NCBI GenBank assembly: GCA_032139905.1
Contig: JAQJDB010000006.1
Location: forward strand, 1,054,001-1,118,000
From: Nitrospira sp. MA-1
Lineage (GTDB): Bacteria > Nitrospirota > Nitrospiria > Nitrospirales > UBA8639
DNA: 64,000 bases
Direction of reading: 5' to 3'
Below, one piece after another: positions 1 to 8,707 of the stretch; within the stretch, counting starts at the first letter, position 1, and each line of letters opens with the position of its first letter. The translations under genes and the position numbers were made by a program. The notes beneath the pieces were generated by a model, which was not told where the DNA came from, made no database searches, and saw nothing but the letters and a program-made list of their open reading frames with translations.

Positions 1-1
1 G

Positions 2-2140
2 AAATCTCAACCAAAGACTGTCCCGTTTTTGTTAGAAATTGGGACGGAAGAATTGCCGTCGGCTGTTATCCCGCAGGCATTGGAAGACCTGGCAAATCTT
101 GGGCAACGGCTCTTTGCGGACAGCCGGTTGGAGTATGAGTCCTTGAGGGTCGTGGGTACGCCGCGGCGCTTAGCCTTGCTGGTCAAAAGTGTGCAACCAC
201 AGCAAGCTTCCCTGACTCAGGAAATATTAGGCCCTCCGGTTTCTGCAGCCTTGGATGCTTCGGGCCAGCCCACCAAGGCAGCCTTGGGATTTGCCAAATC
301 TCAAGGGGTGCCGGTTGACCGACTTCGTAGGAAAGATACGCCAAAAGGGGCCTACATGGCGGTCGAAACGCATCAACGAGGTCAGTCGGCCAAGCGGGTG
401 ATCACGGAGGCGCTTCCGCAGATCTTAAGTAAACTGGCCTTTCCGAAATCGATGCGCTGGAATGCCTCAAGGGCAAAATTTGGTCGTCCAATTCGTTGGG
501 TGGTCGCGTTATTAGGCGACCAACCGCTCAGAATAGAATTTGCGGGAATTCAATCCGGCGCCATGACGAAAGGGCATCGATTTTATCGAGCGAAAGGGAA
601 AAAGCCGGGACAGGCGTTTCCTCTTACCACCGCCAACAATTATATCGAGGCCATGAAGCGACTGGGGGTGCTGGTTGACCCTGAAGAGCGTCGGAGCCTC
701 ATTACGGAACAAGTCTCTGCGTTGGCTAAGGCGGCAAAAGGCCAGGTGGATCCATTGTACCGGGATGAGCTGATTGAAACAGCAGTCTTCGGTGTGGAAT
801 ACCCTCACGCTATTCTTGGAACGTTTCAGAAAGACTTTTTAGCGATTCCCAAACCGGTGCTGATCTCATCGATGAAAGAGCATCAAGGATTTTTCTCGCT
901 GATCACCAAGGATGGTGGGCTCCTGCCAAAATTTATTGCGGTGACGAATATGCCGTGGGGAAATACCCCGCTCATGACCAAAGGGAATGAACGAGTCCTG
1001 GCCGCTCGCCTGAGTGACGCTCAATATTTCTTTACAGAAGACTCGAAACGCCCACTCCATGAACGAGTGCCGGCGTTAGAAGGGGTTCTGTTGCATCACA
1101 AGTTAGGCACGGTTCGTCAAAAAGTGGATCGGGTGGGTCATCTGGTCGGATGGATGGCTGAACAGATCGGCGGAAAGGATCTGGACGAGATGTGCCGTCG
1201 CGCCGCTTTTCTGGCCAAGGCGGATTTGACGACCGGAATGGTAGGTGAGTTTCCGACCCTGCAAGGGGTCATGGGGGAAGAATATGCCAGGCATGATGGC
1301 GAATCTCCAGAGGTGTGTCGCGCCATTGGTGAACAGTATTTTCCCAGGTTTCCAGATGACCAATTACCGAAAGAGCTGCCAGGAGTCCTAGTCGCCGTGG
1401 CCGATCGGTGTGATTCCATCGTGGCTTTTTTTGCGGCCGGCATGTCTCCGTCCGGCTCGGAAGATCCGTTGGGGTTGCGCCGCGCTGCGTATGGGTTGGT
1501 GCGGATACTCGCCGAAACGCCCCTCCGGTTGAATGTCAATTCCGTTGTGGATCAGGCGCTGCGGATCTTAGATGGACAAGGTGGTAAGGTGCGTGGCACC
1601 CCTCAAACCGGTTCAGATGTTGTGGCGTTCATTCTTGACCGGCTTCGGTTTTATGGCAGGCAACATCTGGGCTTACGGGAAGATATCATGGAAGCGGTCA
1701 TCCATGTTTCCAATTCGATGGTCTGTGATATGGCTGATTTGGTCGCACGCATGCAGGCTTTGGAAGCCATGGTGCCTCAGCCGGATTTTGATCCGCTGAT
1801 GATCGGATTTAAGCGGGCTCATCGAATTGTCGAAAAAGAACAATGGACGAACGCGCAGGCCCTGCCTGAACAGTTTGTGCATGAATCGGAGCGTCGGCTG
1901 TTTCAGGCCTTGGAAGTGGTGCAACAGCAAGTCCGCGATTCGGTGAATGACCGGAATTACGGGAAAGCCCTTCTTTCGTTGTTGGAACTCAAGAGCCCGA
2001 TTGATGAGTTCTTCGGAGCGGTGATGGTCAATGATTCAGACCCACAGACGCGGGCTAATCGCCTTTCCTTATTAAAGGCGACGGATGACCTGTTTCTCAC
2101 GGTTGCCGATCTGTCCTGTCTGCAACCGGCAAGTGGATAA
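2..2140 (+). CDS. glyS: Glycyl-tRNA synthetase beta subunit (5' end off window)
   Basis: Beta subunit of the bacterial heterotetrameric glycyl-tRNA synthetase, which charges tRNA-Gly in the cytoplasm together with GlyQ. The frame is open from base 2, and the codons before the first TTG (base 29) read KSQPKTVPF, which suits this family's N-terminus, so the true start lies left of the window. The family signature LLEIGTEELP follows directly. The C-terminal stretch ANRLSLLKATDDLFLTVADL matches the end of the DALR anticodon-binding region. The roughly 710 residues visible agree with the usual 690-720. The partner glyQ would be expected just upstream, outside the window. Identification is firm; only the start is missing. 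Confidence 0.96.
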   Translation, partial: KSQPKTVPFLLEIGTEELPSAVIPQALEDLANLGQRLFADSRLEYESLRVVGTPRRLALLVKSVQPQQASLTQEILGPPVSAALDASGQPTKAALGFAKSQGVPVDRLRRKDTPKGAYMAVETHQRGQSAKRVITEALPQILSKLAFPKSMRWNASRAKFGRPIRWVVALLGDQPLRIEFAGIQSGAMTKGHRFYRAKGKKPGQAFPLTTANNYIEAMKRLGVLVDPEERRSLITEQVSALAKAAKGQVDPLYRDELIETAVFGVEYPHAILGTFQKDFLAIPKPVLISSMKEHQGFFSLITKDGGLLPKFIAVTNMPWGNTPLMTKGNERVLAARLSDAQYFFTEDSKRPLHERVPALEGVLLHHKLGTVRQKVDRVGHLVGWMAEQIGGKDLDEMCRRAAFLAKADLTTGMVGEFPTLQGVMGEEYARHDGESPEVCRAIGEQYFPRFPDDQLPKELPGVLVAVADRCDSIVAFFAAGMSPSGSEDPLGLRRAAYGLVRILAETPLRLNVNSVVDQALRILDGQGGKVRGTPQTGSDVVAFILDRLRFYGRQHLGLREDIMEAVIHVSNSMVCDMADLVARMQALEAMVPQPDFDPLMIGFKRAHRIVEKEQWTNAQALPEQFVHESERRLFQALEVVQQQVRDSVNDRNYGKALLSLLELKSPIDEFFGAVMVNDSDPQTRANRLSLLKATDDLFLTVADLSCLQPASG

Positions 2141-2206
2141 CCGTCGCTGGAAGAGGATTCCTGGACGCCCTCGTGAAAGCGAGACGGTCATGGGAAGGAA
2201 CATCCG

Positions 2207-2692
2207 ATGGGGGGTAGTACGGACGGGGGAGTGAGCCCAAAGATTTCACGACGCCTGAAACGCTTTACCCTGGTCGTGACGGTTGCCCTTATTATTGTCT
2301 GCAATGCCTTAATTCTGACCGGTCTTTGGGTGAGTGGTGTTGATTTGGAGAGCATCGTGTCAAAATCGGAACTCTTTGATCCGGAAAATGGGCATTGTGT
2401 TCAGGTCACGTGGTTAAAGGTTGCGGGTGTGGACGGGTTGGTCAAGGTCTGCTCCGAATGGCTTGATTTCTCCGATATCTCGGGTGAGACACATCGGTTG
2501 CCGAAAGGAAAACCCCTGGCCATGGGGCCGGATGGCAACCTGTATGTCCCAGGGAATCCGGCGGAGAATTACCGATTGATTGCGCTCATGATTTTTGCCA
2601 TAGTTGTCATAATATCCGGCATGTGGACAAAGCAAATATTGATAGCTAAATATCAGGACCGTCTTCAATCTGTAAATCATCATTCAACCTGA
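2207..2692 (+). CDS. Hypothetical small membrane protein with two transmembrane segments
   Basis: A 161-residue protein that I do not recognise. A hydrophobic segment at about residues 20-45 and another at about 122-145 flank a central soluble part containing DPENGHCVQV and a second cysteine in VKVCSEWLDF. The two cysteines suggest an extracytoplasmic loop that could form a disulfide. The ATG follows GGAAGGAAC by a suitable distance. It lies 66 bp after glyS on the same strand and could be cotranscribed. No enzymatic motif is visible. Confidence 0.7.
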   Translation: MGGSTDGGVSPKISRRLKRFTLVVTVALIIVCNALILTGLWVSGVDLESIVSKSELFDPENGHCVQVTWLKVAGVDGLVKVCSEWLDFSDISGETHRLPKGKPLAMGPDGNLYVPGNPAENYRLIALMIFAIVVIISGMWTKQILIAKYQDRLQSVNHHST

Positions 2693-2825
2693 ATGCTTGT
2701 GTATCCAACCTTTGTTCTAACAACCAGCTCACATATTTATATTCATACACCACGCCTGTCTCAGGCGTCTCTGAAAAACAAGACTGTTGCTCGAGAGGGT
2801 CTCCTGACAACAGGGAGAATGGTCG

Positions 2826-2875
2826 GGAGAAGAATGCCAGGCATTCTGTCTTCTCCGGTGCTGACGTCTTTTTTT
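2826..2875 (+). terminator. Hairpin followed by a T-run ahead of ppdK
   Basis: The palindrome AGAATGCC-A-GGCATTCT (2831-2847) is extended by GGAGAA pairing with TTCTCC (2851-2856) around a small bulge. A run of seven T lies at 2869-2875. The stem-to-T distance is longer than in a classic intrinsic terminator. It could end transcription from the upstream gene or act in the ppdK leader. Confidence 0.4.
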
Positions 2876-2913
2876 CCGGGAGGCCGGTGGGTCGGGTAAA
2901 GGAGAGCGAAGAA

Positions 2914-5900
2914 ATGCGGCACAAAAAATATGTCTATTTCTTTGGCGGCGGTAAAGCTGAAGGATCCGGCAACATGAAAGAACTCTTAGGAGGGAAAGGG
3001 TCGGGATTGGCCGAAATGACCAACCTGAAAATTTCCGTGCCTTCAGGGTTCACGATTACGACCGAGGCCTGTGTGGAATATTTTTATTCAAAAAAACGCT
3101 TTCCAGCCGGGATGTGGGATCAAGCGCTGAATGGCCTGCGGCAGGTCGAAAAAACCATGAAGGCCAGACTCGGCGATCCGGACAATCCATTGCTGGTGTC
3201 GGTACGGTCCGGGGCACGAGCGTCCATGCCCGGTATGATGGATACGGTATTGAATCTCGGCCTCAACCAACAGACGGTTCAGGGTTTAGGCAAAAAAACC
3301 GGCAATCAACGGTTTGCCGTAGATGCGTACCGGCGTTTCATCACCATGTTTGGCAGCGTGGTGATGGGCATTCCCCGTGAGCGGTTTGAACATAGCCTGG
3401 AAGCCATGAAACAGGCGCATGGGGTCAAGCATGATACCGATTTGTCTGAACAGGCCTTGGCGGAGTTAGTGGTTCAATATCAGGAATTGGTTAAAACCGA
3501 GACAGCACGAGACTTTCCGCAAGATCCCTTTGAACAACTCCGGATGGCGGTGGATGCGGTGTTTGATTCCTGGTTCGGGGATCGTGCCGTGACGTATCGC
3601 CGGCTCTACGATATACCCGATGAATGGGGAACGGCCGTCAATGTCCAGTCCATGGTATTTGGCAACATGGGGGACACCAGTGGAACGGGGGTGGCCTTCA
3701 CCCGAAATCCGGCAAACGGCGTCCCGGTCTTTTTTGGCGAATGTCTGTTGAATGCCCAAGGCGAGGATGTTGTGGCCGGGATTCGAACTCCCATGCCGGT
3801 GTTGGCGTTACAAGACACGTTACCGGGAGCGTACAAGGATCTCATCAAGACCCAGCGTACTCTGGAAAAACATTACCGGGACATGCTCGATCTGGAATTC
3901 ACGATCCAAGAGGGCAAACTGTATATGTTGCAAACCCGGGTTGGAAAACGGACCGGGATCGCTGCGGTTCGAATTGCCGTGGATATGGTTCGTCAGGGAC
4001 TCATCGACCGGAGAGAAGCGGTCAAACGGGTCGCGCCCGAACAACTCTCTCAATATTTGTACCCCATATTCGAAAGCAGTGATGAAGCCAAATTTCAGTC
4101 GGTCGGGAAGGGACTTCCGGCTGGTCCGGGAGCGGCGGCCGGGCATATTGCTCTCACTCCGGATCAAGCGGTGGCCATGAAGGCCAAGGGCGAACGTGCC
4201 ATTCTGGTCCGTCATGAAACCAGTCCTGATGATATTCAGGGGATGCATGCAGCCGAAGGATTTCTTACGGCGAAGGGCGGAATGACATCGCATGCGGCCG
4301 TGGTGGCCCGTCAGATGGGAAAAGTCTGTATCGCCGGTTGTGATGCCGTGGAGGTCTTGCCAAATGGAAAGGTCCAGTTTGGGTCCATGGTTCTGTCCGA
4401 AGGAGACTTTCTCTCCTTGAACGGGTTTACCGGACAGGTTTATGCGGGGGACATCCCGGTAGTGGATTCCGAAGTGATCCAGGTCATTCAGGGAAGAATG
4501 GATCCGAAAGATTCCGAAAAATATCAGTATTTTTCCACGATTTTAAAATGGGCCGATGCGTTTAGAGTGCTCAAGATCCGGTCCAATGCGGACATTCCCG
4601 AGCAGGCGCACATTGCGCGAGGATTCGGGGCCGAGGGCATCGGCCTCTGCCGGACGGAGCACATGTTCTTTGCCGAAGACCGGGTACCCATCATGCAGCA
4701 GATGATCCTGGCATCTTCAAGAGAAGAACGGGAGCTGTATTTAGAGCAACTTCTTCCCCTTCAACGGCAGGATTTTATCGGACTCTATCGGGAAATGAAG
4801 GGATATCCCGTCACGATTCGCTTACTCGATCCTCCCCTCCACGAGTTTTTACCCAAACGAGAACATCTCCTGGTTGAAATCGCGAAATTGGAAGTGACCA
4901 ATGGAGACCCTCAAGTCATTCAGGAGAAACAGCGCATCCTGGATCGAGTCGAAGAGTTACATGAATATAACCCCATGCTGGGTCTTCGTGGATGTCGGCT
5001 TGGGATTACCATGCCGGAAATTACCCGCATGCAGGTTCAGGGGATTTTTGAAGCGGCCTGTGAAGTGGCGCGCGAGGGCAAAAAGATTGTGCCGGAGATT
5101 ATGATTCCGTTGGTGGGGATGCCGTCAGAGATGAAAGCCCAAAAGGAGCTGATTCAAGACGTGGCGGAAAAGACCATGGCGGAATATGGCATGAAGTTGA
5201 GTTACTTGATCGGCACCATGATCGAGCTGCCTCGTGCGGCGGTAACGGCAGGGCGAATCGCCGAACATGCTGAATTCTTTTCCTTTGGGACCAATGATCT
5301 GACTCAAACGACATTCGGGTTTTCGCGCGATGATGCAGGACCCTATATCGGCTTTTATCTGGATCGCCAGGACCGGTGTCCGGTCTGCCAACGGACCAAC
5401 GTCGATTGGAAGAAAATGGTATGCCGGATGTGTAAGGCTACGATCGACAAAAAAGCCGAAAATATTTTGGAGGCGGATCCCTTCGCGGTATTGGATCAGG
5501 AAGGGGTTGGAGCCTTAATGAAATGGGCGATTCAGGAAGGGCGGAAGACCCGCCCGTTAATTAAACTTGGAATCTGCGGAGAGCATGGGGGTGAACCGAG
5601 TTCCGTGGCTTTTTGTCATGAATTAGGCCTCAACTATGTGAGCTGTTCGCCTTACCGAGTGGCGATTGCACGCCTCGCTGCCGCTCAAGCGGCAGTAGCG
5701 GTGCTCGAACGTGAGGAGAGTCAACGTGAGTCTCGATCAACGTTTCGCATAGTCAACAAATCCCGGGCGGTGTCCTCCAAATCCGGTTCCGCTAAAACGC
5801 CTAAAAAGGCGCCAACAAAGAAAACGACAGGAAAAAAAGTCACGACCAGGAAAGTCGTGGCTGGGAAGAAACCGGCCACAAAAAAATCAGCCCCAAAGAA

Positions 5901-6030
5901 ACCGGCGGCGAAGAGCACCGTGAAGAAAAATGTCGTGACAAAGACAACAGGCAAGAAGAGTACATCCAAGAAAAAGGCTTCTCCCTCTCCTAGACGTAAA
6001 AAACCGACTGCGGCTGCTAAAAGGCGGTGA
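2914..6030 (+). CDS. ppdK: Pyruvate, phosphate dikinase with zinc-ribbon insert and lysine-rich tail
   Basis: Interconverts pyruvate, ATP and phosphate with phosphoenolpyruvate, AMP and pyrophosphate, in the cytoplasm. ATG 2914 is chosen over the GTG at 2887 because AAAGGAGAG sits just upstream and the protein then begins MRHKKYVYFFGGGKAEG as in the family. Domains: N-terminal nucleotide-binding part, swivelling phosphohistidine domain with GGMTSHAAVV (His460), and C-terminal PEP/pyruvate barrel with GICGEHGGEP (catalytic Cys888). Two departures from standard enzymes of about 875 residues: a CPVC-x11-CRMC insert at residues 822-840, and about 100 C-terminal residues rich in Lys, Ala, Thr and Pro from about residue 935. 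The stop overlaps the ribD start by 4 bp, implying translational coupling. Confidence 0.95.
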   Translation: MRHKKYVYFFGGGKAEGSGNMKELLGGKGSGLAEMTNLKISVPSGFTITTEACVEYFYSKKRFPAGMWDQALNGLRQVEKTMKARLGDPDNPLLVSVRSGARASMPGMMDTVLNLGLNQQTVQGLGKKTGNQRFAVDAYRRFITMFGSVVMGIPRERFEHSLEAMKQAHGVKHDTDLSEQALAELVVQYQELVKTETARDFPQDPFEQLRMAVDAVFDSWFGDRAVTYRRLYDIPDEWGTAVNVQSMVFGNMGDTSGTGVAFTRNPANGVPVFFGECLLNAQGEDVVAGIRTPMPVLALQDTLPGAYKDLIKTQRTLEKHYRDMLDLEFTIQEGKLYMLQTRVGKRTGIAAVRIAVDMVRQGLIDRREAVKRVAPEQLSQYLYPIFESSDEAKFQSVGKGLPAGPGAAAGHIALTPDQAVAMKAKGERAILVRHETSPDDIQGMHAAEGFLTAKGGMTSHAAVVARQMGKVCIAGCDAVEVLPNGKVQFGSMVLSEGDFLSLNGFTGQVYAGDIPVVDSEVIQVIQGRMDPKDSEKYQYFSTILKWADAFRVLKIRSNADIPEQAHIARGFGAEGIGLCRTEHMFFAEDRVPIMQQMILASSREERELYLEQLLPLQRQDFIGLYREMKGYPVTIRLLDPPLHEFLPKREHLLVEIAKLEVTNGDPQVIQEKQRILDRVEELHEYNPMLGLRGCRLGITMPEITRMQVQGIFEAACEVAREGKKIVPEIMIPLVGMPSEMKAQKELIQDVAEKTMAEYGMKLSYLIGTMIELPRAAVTAGRIAEHAEFFSFGTNDLTQTTFGFSRDDAGPYIGFYLDRQDRCPVCQRTNVDWKKMVCRMCKATIDKKAENILEADPFAVLDQEGVGALMKWAIQEGRKTRPLIKLGICGEHGGEPSSVAFCHELGLNYVSCSPYRVAIARLAAAQAAVAVLEREESQRESRSTFRIVNKSRAVSSKSGSAKTPKKAPTKKTTGKKVTTRKVVAGKKPATKKSAPKKPAAKSTVKKNVVTKTTGKKSTSKKKASPSPRRKKPTAAAKRR

Positions 6031-7157
6031 CGTCCGTCCCATCAGATAACACTTTCATGAAGCGAGCCCTTTCCCTCGCCGCCAAAGGGAAAGGGCGTAC
6101 GAGTCCCAATCCCATGGTAGGGGCTGTGATCGTCAAGGATGGGCAGATCGTCGGAGAAGCCTATCACCGTCAGTCCGGCGAACCTCATGCAGAAGTATTA
6201 GCCCTCCATCAAGCGGGCCCTCGAGCGCGAGGGGGCGTCCTCTATGTAACGTTAGAACCCTGTTGCCATACCCACAAGCGCACGCCTCCCTGTGTCCCTC
6301 TCCTTATTCAGTCCGCGCTAGCACGGATATGCGTGGCGATGATCGATCCCAATCCACAGGTCAATGGACGGGGGCTTCAACAACTCAAGCACGCGAATAT
6401 TCCCGTGTCGGTTGGCATGTTAGAACAGGAGGCCAGAAACCTGAATGAGGTCTATGCATATTGGATTACGACCGGACGCCCATTGGTAACCCTCAAAGGG
6501 GCCATGACGTTGGATGGAAAATTGGCGACCGCCACCGGCGAGTCACGGTGGATCACAGGTGAACGCGCCCGACAGGATGTCCATCGTCTGCGTAACCGGA
6601 TGGATGCGATTCTGGTGGGAGTGGGCACGGTCATTGCCGACGATCCTGAATTATCTGCCAGAGGAAAAACGATGACCAACAGGCGGGTGGGACGGCAACC
6701 GGTGAGAGTCATTCTCGATAGCCGATTGCGCATTCCCTCCAATGCCAAGGTGTTGCAATGGGTGGAGGAGCAGCCCACCATTTTGTGTACGACCACACAG
6801 GCTCCAGTCAAAAAAATCGAGCACTTTGAAAAACGTGGCATTCAGGTGTGGGTGTTGCCTGGGCAAGCGGGACGCGTCTCGTTGAAAGCCTGTCTTGCTC
6901 GATTAGGAAAACAGGGTACCACATCGGTCCTCATCGAAGGCGGCAGTAAGGTGAATGCGACTGCGCTTCACCAGGGATTGGTGAATCGGGTAAGATTGTA
7001 TACGGCTCCAATGCTGCTGGGTGGGCAGGATGCCATTGGCCTCATCGGCGGACTGTCGCCGAAAAAAATTGATCGAGCCTGGCCACTCGCGGATTGCCAA
7101 CTCAAAAAGCTCGGGAAGGATTGGCTCATGACGGGAACAATTGAGCCACGACGGTGA
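6027..7157 (+). CDS. ribD: Bifunctional riboflavin biosynthesis deaminase/reductase RibD
   Basis: Catalyses deamination and then side-chain reduction of the pyrimidine intermediate from GTP in riboflavin synthesis. The N-terminal deaminase domain (about residues 10-145) shows the zinc site HAEVLAL and EPCCHTHKRTPPC. The C-terminal reductase domain starts near PLVTLKGAMTLDGKLAT and contains GGSKVNA. The length (376) is normal. The start GTG overlaps the ppdK stop (GTGA). An ATG at 6057 is the alternative and would give a protein beginning MKRALSLAAKGKG, which also fits the family. No FMN riboswitch was recognised. The other rib genes are not in the window. Confidence 0.95.
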   Translation: MTSVPSDNTFMKRALSLAAKGKGRTSPNPMVGAVIVKDGQIVGEAYHRQSGEPHAEVLALHQAGPRARGGVLYVTLEPCCHTHKRTPPCVPLLIQSALARICVAMIDPNPQVNGRGLQQLKHANIPVSVGMLEQEARNLNEVYAYWITTGRPLVTLKGAMTLDGKLATATGESRWITGERARQDVHRLRNRMDAILVGVGTVIADDPELSARGKTMTNRRVGRQPVRVILDSRLRIPSNAKVLQWVEEQPTILCTTTQAPVKKIEHFEKRGIQVWVLPGQAGRVSLKACLARLGKQGTTSVLIEGGSKVNATALHQGLVNRVRLYTAPMLLGGQDAIGLIGGLSPKKIDRAWPLADCQLKKLGKDWLMTGTIEPRR

Positions 7158-7265
7158 GGGTCTACTAAGTCATCGATAACGGGCAGGCTGACGGTGTCTG
7201 CGATTCATTACCATAGAGAATACTCCAATCGTGTGCAGTACAGAGAAACCGGGGAGATCGCGCTC

Positions 7266-8060
7266 ATGTCCAATCTCAATAAAGTTGACGAGCAGTATTT
7301 AGCATTAGCAGTAGATCTCTTAGAAACCCCCAGCTTTGCAGCTAAAGTCACGAATCTCATCGGAGGGCCGGTCGAACGGGCCATCACCATGTTGCCCGAG
7401 GGATTCTCCAACAAACTTCTGACGACCACGCAAAAAGCTTTGAATAAAGCGTTAAATCTGGCCGTGTCCAGTATAAATGAACGGTATCGGGGTAAGCCGG
7501 CAAATGGGGCTCACCGGGTATTGACGACCGTCAGCGGTGCAATCGGGGGATCGATGGGGCTCATGGCGTTGAGCGTAGAATTGCCGATCTCGACGACACT
7601 GATGTTGCGCTCTATCGCGGATATCGCGAGAAGTGAGGGAGAACCGATTATGGAGGCCGAGAGCAAGCTGGCCTGTTTGGAGGTGTTCGCCATGGGAGGC
7701 ACCAGTCAAGCGGATGACGGGGCGGAAACGGGATATTTTGCAGTGAGGGCGGCGTTGGCGGGTGCGATGACCGAAGCGGGCAAGTATCTGCTTGAACGTG
7801 GCTTGGCGGGGTCAGGCGCTCCGCCATTGGTCAGACTTCTGTCTGAAATTGCCTCACGGTACAGTATCCAAGTATCAGAAAAAGCTGCCGCCCAGGCAAT
7901 CCCGTTGCTGGGGGCCGCAGGAGGAGCCACCATCAATTTTCTGTTTATGGAACATTTCCAAAATATGGCGCGTGGCCATTTTATCGTCCGACGTTTGGAA
8001 CGTATCCATGGCAAAGAGGCCGTGAAGGACGCGTACCGCCAAGTTGCCGCCAGGAATTAG
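7266..8060 (+). CDS. EcsC family protein
   Basis: A 264-residue protein resembling the EcsC family, named after a gene beside a Bacillus ABC transporter; its biochemical role is not established. Family-like features are the segment LPEGFSNKLLTTTQKALNKA, the glycine-rich hydrophobic stretch around GAIGGSMGLMAL, and LMLRSIADIARSEGE followed by KLACLEVFAMGG. ATG 7266 is preferred to the GTG at 7194 because GGGGAG lies shortly upstream and the 24 extra residues look non-family. It stands 100 bp after ribD. Family membership is recognised from pattern only. Confidence 0.8.
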   Translation: MSNLNKVDEQYLALAVDLLETPSFAAKVTNLIGGPVERAITMLPEGFSNKLLTTTQKALNKALNLAVSSINERYRGKPANGAHRVLTTVSGAIGGSMGLMALSVELPISTTLMLRSIADIARSEGEPIMEAESKLACLEVFAMGGTSQADDGAETGYFAVRAALAGAMTEAGKYLLERGLAGSGAPPLVRLLSEIASRYSIQVSEKAAAQAIPLLGAAGGATINFLFMEHFQNMARGHFIVRRLERIHGKEAVKDAYRQVAARN

Positions 8061-8301
8061 ATTTGTCGCTTTCTGGTTCGTCCTATCCGCCGGTTGTGAG
8101 CCGGTATCCACCTGAATGAATTGCAGGAAGCTCGCACTGGGGATATTGGGGATCATACCGAATATAGGATTCTACGGCCTACAGCGCTCATTCATCTGAA
8201 CAGATGAATCCTGATGGGGTCCATTGAACGTCTGCGAATGACAAGAATACCAGGGGGGAGACATCCTCAACAGAATCGTCATGCTGAGCAGCGCGAAGCA
8301 T

Positions 8302-8470
8302 CTAGCTGAGCCCTTTCGACTTCGCTCAGGGCAGGCATGGCCTTTTGGGCTGGGCTCAGATCCTTTGTTGCTCTCGAGATGACAAGGAAAGGCGCGGAGC
8401 CTTCTAGAGCCTGTTCTGAGCTTGCCCGAAGAACTTGTACTGAGAGCAACGTCGAAGGGCTCGAACAATA
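8302..8470. repeat. Interspersed intergenic repeats in a gene-free 650 bp gap
   Basis: The 8061-8707 gap holds no convincing gene. It carries two oppositely oriented copies of a sequence family around AGTCGAAGGGCTC: one inverted at about 8309-8337 (GAGCCCTTTCGACTTCGCTC) and one direct at about 8403-8468 (ending GTCGAAGGGCTCGAACA). A further copy occurs at about 33905-33941. These are dispersed elements and not part of either neighbour. Confidence 0.55.
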
Positions 8471-8707
8471 ATTTCCGTATGATCCTCAAAAAAGTCTATT
8501 TCGAGTTCAGCGATTACTCCACTCCATATATCTTCTACGAAGATCCCGCATAGCCCGACTACTTCTTTTATTCCTTCCCTGCTATTGATGTAGCGACGAC
8601 CCGGTGGGTCGTCTATCCAAATCGCAGGTTACATTATTGCCCGTGTTTGGCATAATCCCCGGAGCGTGACCATCTCCTCATTTAAGAGTAGGGAAAAAGC
8701 CAAGCCT

